Source of the DNA: Cryptomeria japonica
Lineage: Eukaryota; Streptophyta; Pinopsida; Cupressales; Cupressaceae
Reading direction: 5' to 3'
Assembly: GCF_030272615.1 (NCBI RefSeq)
Contig: NC_081411.1
Span: 160,622,971-160,686,970, forward strand
Length of the DNA: 64,000 bases
The translations under genes and the position numbers were made by a program. Shown here one piece after another: positions 21,876-32,956 of this stretch. The notes under the pieces are model-generated. The model had not been told where the DNA came from. It saw only the letters and a list, made by a program, of their open reading frames with translations, and made no database searches. Numbering within the stretch: the first letter of the stretch is position 1; the number at the start of each line of letters is the position of its first letter.

Positions 21876-22678
21876 TCCACCTGCTACTAAAAAGCCTCAT
21901 CACTCAAAATTATGGATGCATTGATGCATTTTATGTAACCTAATAAATTTTCAGATACAAAAGTAAAAAAAAATTAAAAAATATAATCTCCTAGCTAGTC
22001 GATTGACTATCTCATAGTAATAAACAATTAGAAAATAACATGGGCATTCAAATTATCTCCTAAATAAAACATTCCACATTTGTTTTGATGGAATGATTAA
22101 TAGGTGGAAAAGAACATGAACATGATGGACGTATATCTTGTGTTTGGTCAACACGCATAATTGGTTTTTATTTTGGGTGACATCAAAATTTAAAATGCAT
22201 CAAATATAAGCCAACATGGATTGATGTGTAAAAATGATGTGTTTAGGTTTACACAACTACTATTCAATTGAAATAAATTATAAGAAACTTTAATAAAATA
22301 ACATCAATCAATGAATGCTCCACTAAAAAGGTGAAACATGTATCACAAAAGAGAATATTTTAGCGACAAAATGGATCTATCAAACTATTCATACTTTTTA
22401 TCAAATATGATCATAATATTGCTCTAGTATGCCATAATATGTGATGACAACAGTGGCCAAGAGTAAGGTCAGAAGAACATAATTTATTTTTTATATAGTA
22501 CCCACAACTCTCTTTTGTCAACTGTCCACCTCATAAATAAAGTACAATATTTATCACAAGATATTTTGAACATATTAAAAATTTTGCACATGAAATAAGA
22601 AATAAATTAACAATCCATCCCTAGAAAAACTTGACGAATGAAACTATCTGGAAAAAGAAGAGGCTTGCCAAATTCAAA
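21876..22678. other. AT-rich, no gene recognised
   Basis: No recognisable coding sequence. The end (22640-22678) would be the start of the internal region of the minus-strand LTR element described next, but it has no readable gag. Confidence 0.4.
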
Positions 22679-22690
22679 GCTCCGATACCA
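22679..22690 (-). other. Primer binding site (initiator-Met tRNA)
   Basis: The minus strand reads TGGTATCGGAGC, one base from TGGTATCAGAGC, immediately next to the LTR that starts TGTTAAAG at 22691. Confidence 0.5.
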
Positions 22691-23044
22691 TGTTAAAGTG
22701 AGAAACCAATTTCTTTGGTCCACAATACCAAATAGCATCCACAAACACAAGAGAGAAAAAAATAATAGATGTTACTCTACCAAGCTGGAATACTATATGG
22801 TACAACATGTGTTACATTATGCAAGAGGTGCTTTTCTTATAAAGACAAGGTGATGAATAGAATTAGACAATATCATGACAAGTATCTTAATCCTATGACA
22901 TAAGACAACTAAATAAAAAATTATATTACATGACAACTAAGGATGTCTAGTAAGATCAACTCCTAAGTAAACTTAAAATATGAGTATGTGTGAATAAAAC
23001 AAACTAGTTGAAACAGTTAGGTAAAACTCTTTATATACACCAAC
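22691..23044 (-). repeat. Copia-type LTR, minus orientation, 354 bp
   Basis: It starts TGTTAAAGTGAG and ends ATACACCAACA, so it has TGTT...AACA termini, and it abuts a primer site on its internal side. Only this LTR is recognisable; the internal region and the second LTR are missing. The outer boundary is inferred from the CA terminus only. Confidence 0.45.
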
Positions 23045-23921
23045 ATTAGGATGCCGACATTTTAAAGGCCTTCCTCTATCTTAGGAAACTCACAATATTC
23101 TTCTTATGAAAACCAATTTTCTCAATAAGTTAAGTAGTTATAATTCACACAATTTTGTAAAGGTCATTCCACTTAGTTGATACACATGGCATAGCCTACT
23201 CTAGAACCATGTTGCACAATATGGCCTATCCAAGACTACATTGCACACTATCAACAACATGATCAAGCCTTCATAGAACTAAAAATATATAAGTGTTTAA
23301 TTTCATGTGTGTATTGGTGATTTAGCTAAATCCTCATTAACATACTAAGAGAAATATCATTTTATTCTTTTACACTTTTCATTTTACTTTATATTTCCCC
23401 TTGTAATTGATTTCATATTTCATTCTTTTTATGTTTTTGTATAAAGATTTTGTTAGTTTTCTCCTTGTTAGCCTCTTTATTCTCCATTCCTAGTCACATA
23501 TTATCATTAATATCAATTTATGAAATGTGATAGAATGAACTAAACTCAAAAATTGTCCTATTCCTCTATCTCACGATGATGGATCAAAATTAAGATTTAT
23601 AATATTATACATAGATTCATAAATATATTTGAATTTAAAAAATGTAAATATCTACTAAATAAGATTCAATAGAATTTCATATACTCAAACATTTACTTAT
23701 TTCTTTATTTCTTTAACATAAATCAAAATTCAAAATTAAATATTATAAAAAATTGACAAAGAAAATTAAAAAATCTTAAATTGTTTAAATACACCACAAT
23801 AAAATTAGTTTTCAAATAAATATTAAATATATTTATAAATAGATTTTATAACCATATTCCTATATTCTTAAACAACAAAAATATTATCATTCTATCAACT
23901 AATATTATATATTATAAAAAT
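23045..23921. other. AT-rich, no gene recognised
   Basis: Strongly A/T-rich sequence with no motif beyond short poly-A/T alternations. Confidence 0.4.
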
Positions 23922-24446
23922 ACTAAGTTGTTGGGTTCGTGGGTTTTAGGCCCATGACTAAAACTGGGTTCGCATGGGTTCGGGTCTACTTTGGGTCCAG
24001 CTAATTTTCAACCCATGGAACCCAAGATCCCTGGGGTGACCCCTGGCCGGACATGGGTAAACCCAAGCGCAAACCCAAGTGAACCTAGGCGTGGAATTGT
24101 GTTAAGTCACAATAAAGTGACTTTAAACATTTAAAAATTAAAAAAAATATTTGCCTTTTTAAAGCAAAAAACTCTAATCCACCCCTTGCTAAATACATTT
24201 GAAACCCAAAACAACTTCATTTGGCATTGATAAGTGATGAAGCAGCATACTATTAAATGTATCTAGACTTGTAATTTTCTATATTTTCTTTAAATTTTTA
24301 CATATAATATGTATATATATATATATACACACACGTGTGTTGGACAAACCCAACCCATGGACTCAAAAGGCAAAAAAAATTTCCCGAATCCGGGAACCAA
24401 GTTTGTGTCGGTGAACCCGCTCACAAACCCCAATCAATAACTTAGT
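23922..24446. mobile_element. Small inverted-ended element (MITE-like), about 525 bp
   Basis: The left end reads ACTAAGTTGTTGGG and the reverse complement of the right end reads ACTAAGTTATTG. Both ends are followed by G/T-rich stretches full of GGGTTCG/TGGGTTTG words (23935-24060 and the complement of 24340-24430). The outer block is much GC-richer than the surroundings. AAAAAT occurs directly outside both ends and could be a target duplication, but in such AT-rich DNA this is weak. No transposase is present. A SINE or a non-autonomous hAT-like element is possible. Confidence 0.4.
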
Positions 24447-25924
24447 AAAAATATATTTTTATTCATACATATTAATGAACTCATCCAACAAACAAAAATT
24501 ATATACTAAAAATTTCATAACAATTGATTGTTGGTTATGACCACAAAACCTTATAAAAATAAATAAATAAATAATTGGTCTTTAAAATCCTTTAAATACC
24601 AAGAATTTTGAATGCATTTTATTAGCATAAAAATGGTTTAAAAAAATTTAACTAATCCTTTAAATCCCTTTCAATACCAAAACTTATAAATACATTTTAT
24701 TGATATAAATATGATTTGAAAGAAAAAATAAATAAATAAATAATAATTGATCCTGCTTATCTGTTGTAGAAACCAGTTATTACTAGAAACCACTTACATA
24801 TTACAGCAAAGACGAAAGAGATAGTCTCGTCGTAGTCCAGAGGTGGAGGATCTATGGCTAAGTCCTATCGAGTGTCCCGCACTCAATTTTTATAACATCA
24901 ATAGTTCAAAACATTGTTTCCACAGGTATGATATGCAGCAGTCAAATACGTTATTTCTAAACTCTTTTGTAAAAGTCCTTTCAATTGTCTTTCGATCTTT
25001 ACGTTTAGCTTTTTAATCTTCAATATTTCTAAGAATATTTAAGAATAGCTTTAAGAAGATTACTGGAAATATTTTTTTCTAAAACTGCATGTTCGACTAT
25101 GAATTAAAATATGTAAATGAAATATAAACAATTATGGTTAGGATAGATTATTAAATTGAAGACAACATTGAGAGGCATTTTTGGAAAAGAAATCAAACTT
25201 GTATATTTTTCCACAACCTAGTTTGAAGAAAGAATTTACCAAAATACAGTCACAAATTGAGGCTGTTATGACTCATTGGTGTGCATAAGCTGCAATCACA
25301 GTTGTGATGAATAAGTATATGGATAAGTATATTGAATAGCCAAAGCAAAGCATGAACATAACTGAGTCTCTAAGTCCTGAGCTACTGGATCCGCTTCCCT
25401 GGTCAATATTAGATATTTATTATGATTCTGTTGTGTTGCATATGGAAAGCGTGTCGAAAAAATTGAGGTGGACCCTCAAGTGGCTTTATGAAGAAAGCAT
25501 TTACCTAGATTGCACAAGAACACTTAATAATATAATAATTATCCCGTGAAATGGCCTTATTGCTTCTTTTTACCCTAGGAAAATTTCAACTTGGCACGGA
25601 AAATTAAAAAATAATTGATTTGACAGTGATTATGTCTGGGCAAAATGTACGAGAACGAAATGGGTACATTGACTATTTCCCAAAGCGAGTCTTATCATAA
25701 AATCACGCACCACTTGTTTTTAGATTCTGATAAAACAAAAAATTAGGAAGAGCGAAATTTAAAAGCGCGAATAAAACCGACGGAAAGGCGACAGAAACGA
25801 TGACGGAAAAAAACACTTTCACTTCAAGTACCTCTAAAATATTGTGAATGGCGTTTAACGAAAAACGATTGTCTTGCATCTTGTCTAAAGTATTTTGTAT
25901 CCTTGATGTTTCAAGCGAGTCGAT
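24447..25924. other. No gene recognised; one possible exon-like trace
   Basis: AT-rich to about 24770, then of mixed composition. At 25425-25510 the plus strand reads YGKRVEKIEVDPQVAL and, after a stop, KHLPRLHKNT, which has protein-like composition. I do not recognise it and there is no supporting context. A short ATG-led frame near 24853 (MAKSYRVSRTQFL) also ends quickly. Neither can be called a gene. Confidence 0.3.
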
Positions 25925-26223
25925 TGTTGGAAGTGAAGTTCAACGGACTCCTTTCTTTTGCCGCCAAAATTCTTGGCTATTGGACTTCTCTTTGCAAGTT
26001 CTTTAAGAGCTAATTGTAATTCATTTGTAGAGGTTAATTGCTAGAGCTGATTGCAGCTGTGTATATGTAAACCAGATTGGTGATTAATAGAGTGGTTCCC
26101 CTGCTTCAAGTGTGGATGTAGGCAATTGCCGAACCACAATAAATCTGTGTGTCTTACTTGTTTGTGTTGTGCGTTATTTAATTCTGTTTATCTGCTGTTT
26201 AAATTCGTTTCTTCATCCTAACA
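25925..26223 (+). repeat. Copia 5' LTR, 299 bp
   Basis: It starts TGTTGGAAGTG and ends CATCCTAACA, followed after two bases by the primer site. The start is chosen from the TGTTGG/CTAACA inverted termini. No second copy exists in the window to confirm it. Confidence 0.55.
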
Positions 26224-26225
26224 AC

Positions 26226-26241
26226 TGGTATCAAAACAAGG
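26226..26241 (+). other. Primer binding site (initiator-Met tRNA)
   Basis: TGGTATCAAAACAAGG matches TGGTATCAGAGCAAGG with two changes (GAG to AAA), directly downstream of the LTR. Confidence 0.6.
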
Positions 26242-26284
26242 TTAGATCGCTGTTTAGATTTTTGGTGTTTGAATTTGTAGAATC

Positions 26285-28905
26285 ATGGAAGAATCGAAGA
26301 TAAAGAAGTTCTCCAGTTAGAGCCTGGGGTTATGGAAGGTGCAGATGGAGTCTTTGCTGATAAAGCAAGACCTTTCACTCGCGCTTGAAGGGAAAGCAAA
26401 GAAACCAGTTGGGATGGCTGATGAAAAATGGGAAAAATTGGACAAGAAGGCGAGAGTGACAATTTTTCTCTCGCTGTCCAATAATGTTCTCTTCAATGTC
26501 ACGAGTGATGCAACAACAAAAGATGTATGAGATAGACTCACAACCATGTATGAAATGGCATTGACTGCAAATAAAGTTTTTATTATGAAGCGCTTGTACA
26601 AACTGAAAATGAAGGAAGGTTGTGCTATGGCAAACCACATCAATGAATTTATTGATTAGTCAAGCGACTTCGGTGGGGATGACACAAAATGATGAAAGCA
26701 AGGCTGTTCTGTTATTATGTTCTTTAACAAGAAGCAAGGATGGCATTGTAACAACAGTGAGCACGTCTATATCCGGTAAAAATAAGTTGGTTTTTAATGA
26801 TGTAGCAGCTACACTTCTCAGTGAGGATTTGAGAAGAAAGAATGATGAACCTTCATCCGGTGAAGCCTTAACGGTGGTCAGCACCGAAAATAGAGGTAGA
26901 AGTCATAATAGAGGCAGAAATAATTACTATAGATGTTTGAAATCAACAAAGAGATCGAAGTCTAGAAATAGAAATGGTGAAAGTTGGTTTTGTGGCAAAG
27001 CTGGTCATGTGAAGAAGGATTGTAGAAAATTCAAAAGGGCACAAGAGAGGGTGCGGGATGAAGCAAATACAGTTTATGATAAAGATGATAGTGTATTAAT
27101 CCTTTCAACAACCAACACTACTTCAAATTCATGGGTGCTTGATTCCGGTGCCTCCTATCATGCTACCTCATGTCTTGAAGCGTTTATTAACTACCATGAA
27201 GGGCATTTTGGCAATGTTTTCTTAAGAGATAACAAAGCTTGTGAAATTATAGGCAAAGGCGATGTATCACTACCATTAGAAAGTGGTAAAACATGGCTGC
27301 TCAAAGATGTTGTCCCAAAATTGAAGCGAAATTTGATATCCATTGGACAATTCTTTGACCAAGGTCTAAATTTAAATTTTCTCTCAGATACATGGAAGGT
27401 AACTTATGGTACCATGCTGATTGCAAATGGTAATAAAGTGGGAAGTCTATACATATTTAAGACTCATGGTGAAGCGGGAGCTACAATGGTGATTGAGGAC
27501 AGCAAAGCGGATCTTTGACATCAAAGACTTGGCCATATTAGCAAGAAAGGACTCCATGTTATGCATACAAGAAATCAGCTACCGGGTCTTAAATTTGTGG
27601 ACTTAGCCTTTTGTGAACATTGCCTTTATGGCAAACAAAAGAGAGTCAATTTTTTGTAAGGTGGGCGTGACACAAAGACAACATCGCTGGAGCTTGTATA
27701 CTAGGATGTTTTTGGGCCTACCGAGGTAACCTCCATTGGAGGAGTTAATTATTTTGTAACCTTTCTTGATGATTGTACAAAAAAAGTATGGATTTATATG
27801 CTTTCTAGGAAATTTGAAGTATTTTCAAAATTTAAAATTTTCAAGGCTTTAGTTGAAAATCAGATTGGGCATAAGATTAAAAGCTTACAAACTGATAATG
27901 GTGGAGAATTTTTCTCACATGAATTTGATGATTTTTGTGTTGATAATGGGATTAGAAGAATCAAGGTTGTTCCTTGACTCCTCAAGAAAATGGTGCAGCT
28001 GAGAGGATGAATAGAATAATTCTTGAAAAGGCATGATGTATGTTGTCAAATGCAAGCTTAGGCAAGGAGTTTTGGGCAAAACTGTGTAACACAACAGTGT
28101 ATTTAATCAACCAAAGTCCATCTTCTAAATTGGATTTTGGTATTCCAGAAGAGGAATGGCAAGGGAAGAGGAGTTCATACTCGCATCTTCATGTGTTTGG
28201 ATGCAAAGCCTTCTCGCATATACCTAAGAAAAAGCGAATGAAATCGGATCCAAAGTCGCTGAAATGTATTTTTGTGGGGTATGGAGAAGAGCAATTTGGT
28301 TTCAGATTGTGAGATCCAGTTCACAAAAAGATTGTTCATAGCAGGGATGTAGTTTTCCATGAAACCTCCTTTCCCGCACTACAAGATTCAAATAAATCAG
28401 AGACAAAATATGTCCCTATGTCTGTGTTTCAGAATTCGACTACCAGTGCTCTGCCTTCAGTCTCTCATTCAGTGGGAGCTCCTATGACATCTATCTCTGT
28501 TGAATATAATTCTCAGACTGAGAATGAAGAAGCGAATGTTGAAAATGGTTGGTCTTCATTTAATTGAGAATTTGGGGATCTGCAAAACATAGCACATCCT
28601 CTTCAAACTAACACTCATATGGAAGAACATCCATACAGTTAGCATTTTTGCTCACATCATCACGAAATTGTTGATTCTCCACCGCATCCTGCACACCTTG
28701 CTCCACACTACCCACATTCCTCACAGCATGTTGCGCAGCTTCCTCCACTCCTCTGCAGGCCCCTTGCGGTCTCCCCTGTGAACTTCCCGCAATCTCCTCA
28801 CCTCTCCCATGGGCTCCCTGTAGTCCACTCCACGTGGTCCCTGTAGGCTCCACCTCCGCAGTCCACCTACAGAGTCTCCCTCCCGTGCAGGGACCGACTA
28901 GTTTG
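26285..28905 (+). pseudogene. Copia gag-protease-integrase pseudogene
   Basis: From ATG 26285 the frame reads MEESKIKKF, then EKLDKKARVTIFLSLSNNVL, a gag domain of the UBN2 type. A frameshift near 26650 leads into an open stretch to 27515. That stretch contains a knuckle (WFCGKAGHVKKDC near 26990, first Cys changed to Ser) and a protease with the catalytic DSGASYH at about 27142. Then follow HQRLGHISKKGL and the integrase: FVTFLDD and TDNGGEFF hold two of the three acidic residues, and after a frameshift near 27975 PQENGAAERMN holds the catalytic Glu. The frame continues through VFGCKAF to a Pro/His-rich linker at about 28650-28900. Stops include three that look like former Trp codons (TGG to TGA near 26529, 27516 and 28310). 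Everything from the reverse transcriptase on is missing. Confidence 0.7.
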
Positions 28906-29730
28906 TTTTCTATAAATATATTTAATTTTTTAATAATAAATTGTATGTTTAAATTTTTCCAAATTTTTTTATTCTTATGTATTTTAATAGTCATTATATT
29001 TAAATAAACATAATATATAACTAATTAATTTAAATACATTAAAATATATATATATGTTAAAATCACTTAATTATATATATAAAAGTAAAAAGTTACAATA
29101 CTAAAATCTATACTATTTATATATAATGTATGTAAAAACAAAATTGATATAAATAACTTAAAATTTTATCAAAATTTTTACTAATGTAAATTAAAGTAAA
29201 AAAGTTAAAATATATAACTAATTATTAAAAAATATCTTGAATACATAATTTATAACTGAACATAATTTAGTTATAATTTTAATATATATCTAAAAAGAAT
29301 TTTAAAAAATTATTCTTATTTATTTTAATAATTATTATATTATAACATACATAACATATATAACTATCTAAATTAACATATATCAAAAATAAATAAGAAC
29401 AAAATATTTTTTGAAAAATTAACCTACAATTTATTATTAAAAAAATATATAATTTAAATATAAATATATTGATAAAAAATAAATTTACATTTACTTCTAT
29501 ATATATTTGAAAAGTTAAAAAATAATATTATTAAAATTTATATATAATAAATATGTCTTAAAATCACTTAATTATATATTATAATATAAATATTACTAAA
29601 AAATCACTTAATTAACATATATCTTATTGTTAATTTTTTAAATATATAATTAACTATTATTTTATTATTTTATTAATGTAAATTAAAAATATAATAGATA
29701 AAATATTATAAAAAATTAAAATAACGCTAT
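28906..29730. other. Very AT-rich block interrupting or following the truncated Copia
   Basis: About 820 bases of nearly pure A/T. The phrase AAAATCACTTAATTATATAT is present near 29060 and again near 29560 and 29610, which suggests decayed internal repeats. No coding content and no visible terminal repeats. Confidence 0.4.
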
Positions 29731-30084
29731 CCAACGGGATCATAAGGCAAGTGAAGGTCGTATTTTAGAAACTTCTGACAGCGTATGTCAGAAGGACAAG
29801 CACGGGAATAAGGGGGGGTGCAAATTTCTGGACGCATCTATTCTGGCTCCAAAACGGCACTGTCGTACAAACGACGTGCATCTGGAGCCCATTGACATAC
29901 ATCCCTCCCATGCCCTCCCATGATGCGATGAGTCATGTTCTGGGACCCACCGTCAGGCTGACCCGGAGGCATGTTATCATTTTTTGGTTGACAGAAAGGC
30001 TTAACCAACACACTCGAAGAATTGACCGTTTAGAGTGGCTGGTGTGGACCCCTCTAACCCGTCCTCTTCATCGTTACCGGTTAC
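29731..30084. other. Low-copy-looking sequence left of the Gypsy insertion
   Basis: Mixed-composition DNA that resumes at 45034 after the Gypsy element; the insertion split it at GTTAC. It contains a perfect hairpin (TTCTGACA-GCGTA-TGTCAGAA, 29773-29793). A short open stretch reads LTERLNQHTRRIDRLEWLVW (about 29988-30047), which I do not recognise. It may be a gene remnant, but there is no firm support. Confidence 0.3.
30080..30084. repeat. Gypsy target-site duplication, left
   Basis: GTTAC, identical to 45029-45033. It is the 5-bp duplication produced by Gypsy integrase. Confidence 0.85.
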
Positions 30085-30915
30085 TGTGTATGGTGAAAAT
30101 GGATAACAATGATAACAATATTGAAAGGCTAAATGAATTCAACCACAAAACCCTAGCCTAACAATGAACAAAGATCCACCATAACATATGAAGATAACCT
30201 AAGACAATGCAAAATAACTCAAAATCATAAAGATTATACCATCACATGTCCAATAGGGTTTTGATCTCCATTGTTCCTATCTCCATTGATCTTGCTTGAT
30301 ATACTTGCTCTCAGATTTTTATATGCACAAGAGCTCAACAAAGAACGGAATGTGGTTGCAAGTGGAATTGTAGTGTAGCCAAGTACTCCAAAATCAGTCA
30401 TTAGCATGTGTCATTAGGATATGTCATTAGGATATGTCATTAGGCATTAAGGTATGTCATTAGGGTTTGAAAATGAAGAAAGCATCTCCTTAAATAGAAG
30501 ACACAATAAGAAATGGAGGGTTAAGATTGAGAGGTGTAAAAAGAGAGGTCAGCTAGGATTAGAGGGTAGGTAAAAGAAATACCAAAATAATGAAAGAGGT
30601 AGGTAGTGTATGAATTAAGAGATGAATGACATGTGTCATGTGTGGAAAAGGTTAATGAATTAATTAAATAAATAAAGATTTATTTAATTAATAGAAGAAG
30701 TAGGACAATTAAATAAATAAAATATTTATTTAATTTAGGAAAGGGATAATTTAAATAAATAAATGTATTTATTTAAATGAGAAATAAGGTTAGAAGAGGA
30801 TAAATGAATTAATTAAATAAATAAAAATTTATTTAATTAATAGAAGAATTAGGCTTAGATAATTAAATAAATAAAATATTTATTTAATTAGACATGACAA
30901 TTTTGAGTGTCTACA
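30085..30915 (-). repeat. Gypsy 3' LTR, 831 bp
   Basis: In minus orientation it runs from TGTAGACACTC (at 30915) to CATACACA (at 30085). It has a TATTTAA promoter-like box near 30490-30497 and an AATTAAATAAAT-rich block near its 5' end. It has one more copy of the 13-bp unit ATTAGGATATGTC (near 30420) than the other LTR. Confidence 0.92.
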
Positions 30916-30931
30916 TTTTGCCCCTCTTTGA
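30916..30931 (-). other. Polypurine tract
   Basis: The minus strand reads AAAGAGGGGCAAAA followed by one T and then the LTR start TGTAGACAC. It is the primer for plus-strand DNA synthesis. Confidence 0.75.
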
Positions 30932-31562
30932 GACAATGCGGCTTGTCGCGTTGTTTCAAAGAAAATAAGATGAACTGATACAGAGTTGCCCTAGAATGGG
31001 AATGATATGCCCCCTCGAGAGATTGGATGAAAATGTCTGAAAAGATTGCAGACAATCTCTCGATAAGAAAGAAAGGATAGAATGGACTGATTGGATAAAG
31101 TGACAAAGTCACGGGATAAGGAAGACTGACTCGGGAAATGAAGACGAGGGCTAGGCTAGGCTATAAGATAGACCACGGGCAAAAGACATCCTCATTGTCA
31201 TCTACACCGTCACAAGAGCATAGTGCAAAGCGAAAATAAAGCAGCAACAGTCAGCAGCGATGGCTTTTGTTCATAGTTTCGACCGTGTTCGCCGATTCTA
31301 GAGGCCAACGGAGGCAGGAGAGCCAGTGAGTACCACAAAACCTCCTCGTACTTTGATGCATTTATTGTTGTCATTAATGCATACTAGGTAATGTAATAAA
31401 TGCGCATTTATGTCAAGAAAATGTGTTTGTGTCCAAAAATGCGAATTTGTGTCTTCCAGGTCAAATCGGCAGTTCTGTGATGAACATACGCTGTCGATTG
31501 GATAAGCTGCTGAGAGGATACACTCAAGAAGGTCCTCTAGGGAAGACTAAGATAGATCAAGG

Positions 31563-31735
31563 CACTTTGTGATGAACAGTGAGTACCAAGATAGGTGGCA
31601 CTTTATGATGAACAGGGAGTGCGAATGTGAGTAACACTTTGTGATGAACAGGGAATGTCACACACGTAGTACTTTGTGATGAACAGGGAGTACTACTAGG
31701 ATAGATAGCAACACTTTGTGATGAACATGGGATTG
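31563..31735 (+). repeat. 36-bp tandem repeat before the PMD frame
   Basis: The phrase CACTTTGTGATGAACAGGGA starts at 31563, 31599, 31635, about 31670 and 31713, so the period is 36 bp (12 codons) for most steps. A single diverged copy lies near 31472. The last copy runs straight into the Met-Gly-Leu-Leu of the PMD frame. Confidence 0.8.
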
Positions 31736-32146
31736 TTGACTGCACTGGCTGAGAGATGGCACTCAGAGACTTGTAGTTTGCATTTGCCGATGGGTGAGAT
31801 GACAGTCACCTTGGAGGATGTATATAGGATTCTACGGATACCGATCGATGGGGAGTTAGTACCCTATGATCGAGACGGAGATAGGGATGCACTGAGACGA
31901 GTGTTCTAGGATCCAGGACTAGGGATGAGGGTGGGACATGTGGCATGGGATACCATGACATGGACAGGATTAGCACTACCAATAGTGTTGACAGGAGTTA
32001 TCAGTGGGTTCCTCTGTCTGGATAGGACGACACGAGGGGTGGCTGCAGGGGACACAGGGGCCAGGAGAGTTGATCTTGGGGTGGGTCCTTCTAGGGCTCA
32101 AACTCCGTCGAGGCCAGGCGGCTCCGAGGAAGGGAATTCATCATAG
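31724..32146 (+). pseudogene. Antisense plant mobile domain (PMD-like) ORF in the Gypsy trailer
   Basis: On the strand opposite to gag-pol, one frame reads MGLLTALAERWHSETCSLHL, then PMGEMTVTLEDVYRILRIPI, a single TAG at 31907 and then VLTGVISGFLCLDRTTRGVA. These are recognisable blocks of the plant mobile domain (aminotransferase-like/MAIL1-type PMD): the L-x-AL-x-ERW...TFHLP-GEM-TLEDV core and the later GFL...D motif. PMDs occur in plant genes needed for silencing and development and have been picked up repeatedly by transposons. The frame after about 32050 loses similarity and ends at 32144-32146, and the domain is shorter than usual. The TAG lies where FQDP would be natural (a CAG codon). 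Function in the element is unknown; antisense ORFs in this position are known from Tat-lineage elements. Confidence 0.7.
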
Positions 32147-32329
32147 CCGTAGAGGGCTCCCTATGTATCAGTATTGTACCATTTTTGTATTGTAGACACC
32201 TGCGGGTGATTTTGTAGCCATATGATTCTTTTGACATCATTGTATCATGACACTTTTGATTATATATGAGATGATTCATTTTTGCGGCAGCTATATGCAT
32301 GTGTACCTTATGTGATGAGATGTTCTTAT

Positions 32330-32610
32330 GTGATGCTTATGATATGGATGCAAATATGTATATGATGCAATGCAATATATTTTTGTTCTTTTATGTTGTA
32401 TATGTGATGCATGATGCAACTGTAAATGTATGTAATGCAAATGAATTATGATAATGCAAATGATTATTTACATAATGAAAATGTGAGATGTGCTAACATG
32501 TGTTGTATGCAGGATGTGATGCAATTGTGATATCTATATGTATGTATGAAATGCTTATATGTGGTGATGCAGGTGCAACTATATGAAATGCAAATGTTTT
32601 TGGTGTGTCA
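32330..32610 (+). repeat. Degenerate ATGATGCAAATG-type repeat
   Basis: A stretch dominated by short words such as GATGCAAATG, TGTATATGATGCAATGC and ATGTGATGCA. It has no fixed period, no coding content and no clear boundaries. Confidence 0.5.
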
Positions 32611-32956
32611 TTATACTCAGTCATGTGATAGTAGGCTACACGGAGTCGAGAAGGACAATGGAAGTCAATCAAGAAAGGGGGATGGAAGACAGAAGATATG
32701 AACGTGAAAGAGCTTCTTGTGCGTTATCATCATTGAGCTTTATTATGGCAGAATAGGTTATGACAATCGAGACATTTGTTCGGCCCAGAAAGTCATTGTA
32801 CCTGATTGCATGGAGATAAGACAGTCACAAACAAGGAATGCCCTAGTTCATACTAGACTCACAGTGTCCTCATATCCTTGGACAAGTCATAGCATTACTA
32901 AAAGACAATCCACAGACAGCAAATGCAAATAGGTGACGATACCCCATCCTCGCCTT

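Larger units (their letters stand above)
25925..28905 (+). mobile_element. Truncated Copia element (5' half)
   Basis: 5' LTR, primer site, gag, protease, GAG-pre-integrase and integrase are recognisable in that order. The sequence then breaks into AT-rich DNA before any reverse transcriptase or 3' LTR. Integrase upstream of the missing reverse transcriptase is the Copia order. The element is dead, with many stops and frameshifts. Confidence 0.75.

Noticed and set aside
24829-24905. Possible small gene or SINE near GTAGTCCAGAGGTGGAGGAT
   Set aside because: The ATG-led frame ends after 13-14 codons and no pol III boxes could be placed convincingly.
28608-28994. 128-codon minus-strand frame
   Set aside because: It is the shadow of the Pro/His-rich linker of the plus-strand Copia integrase region plus AT-rich DNA, with no motif of its own.
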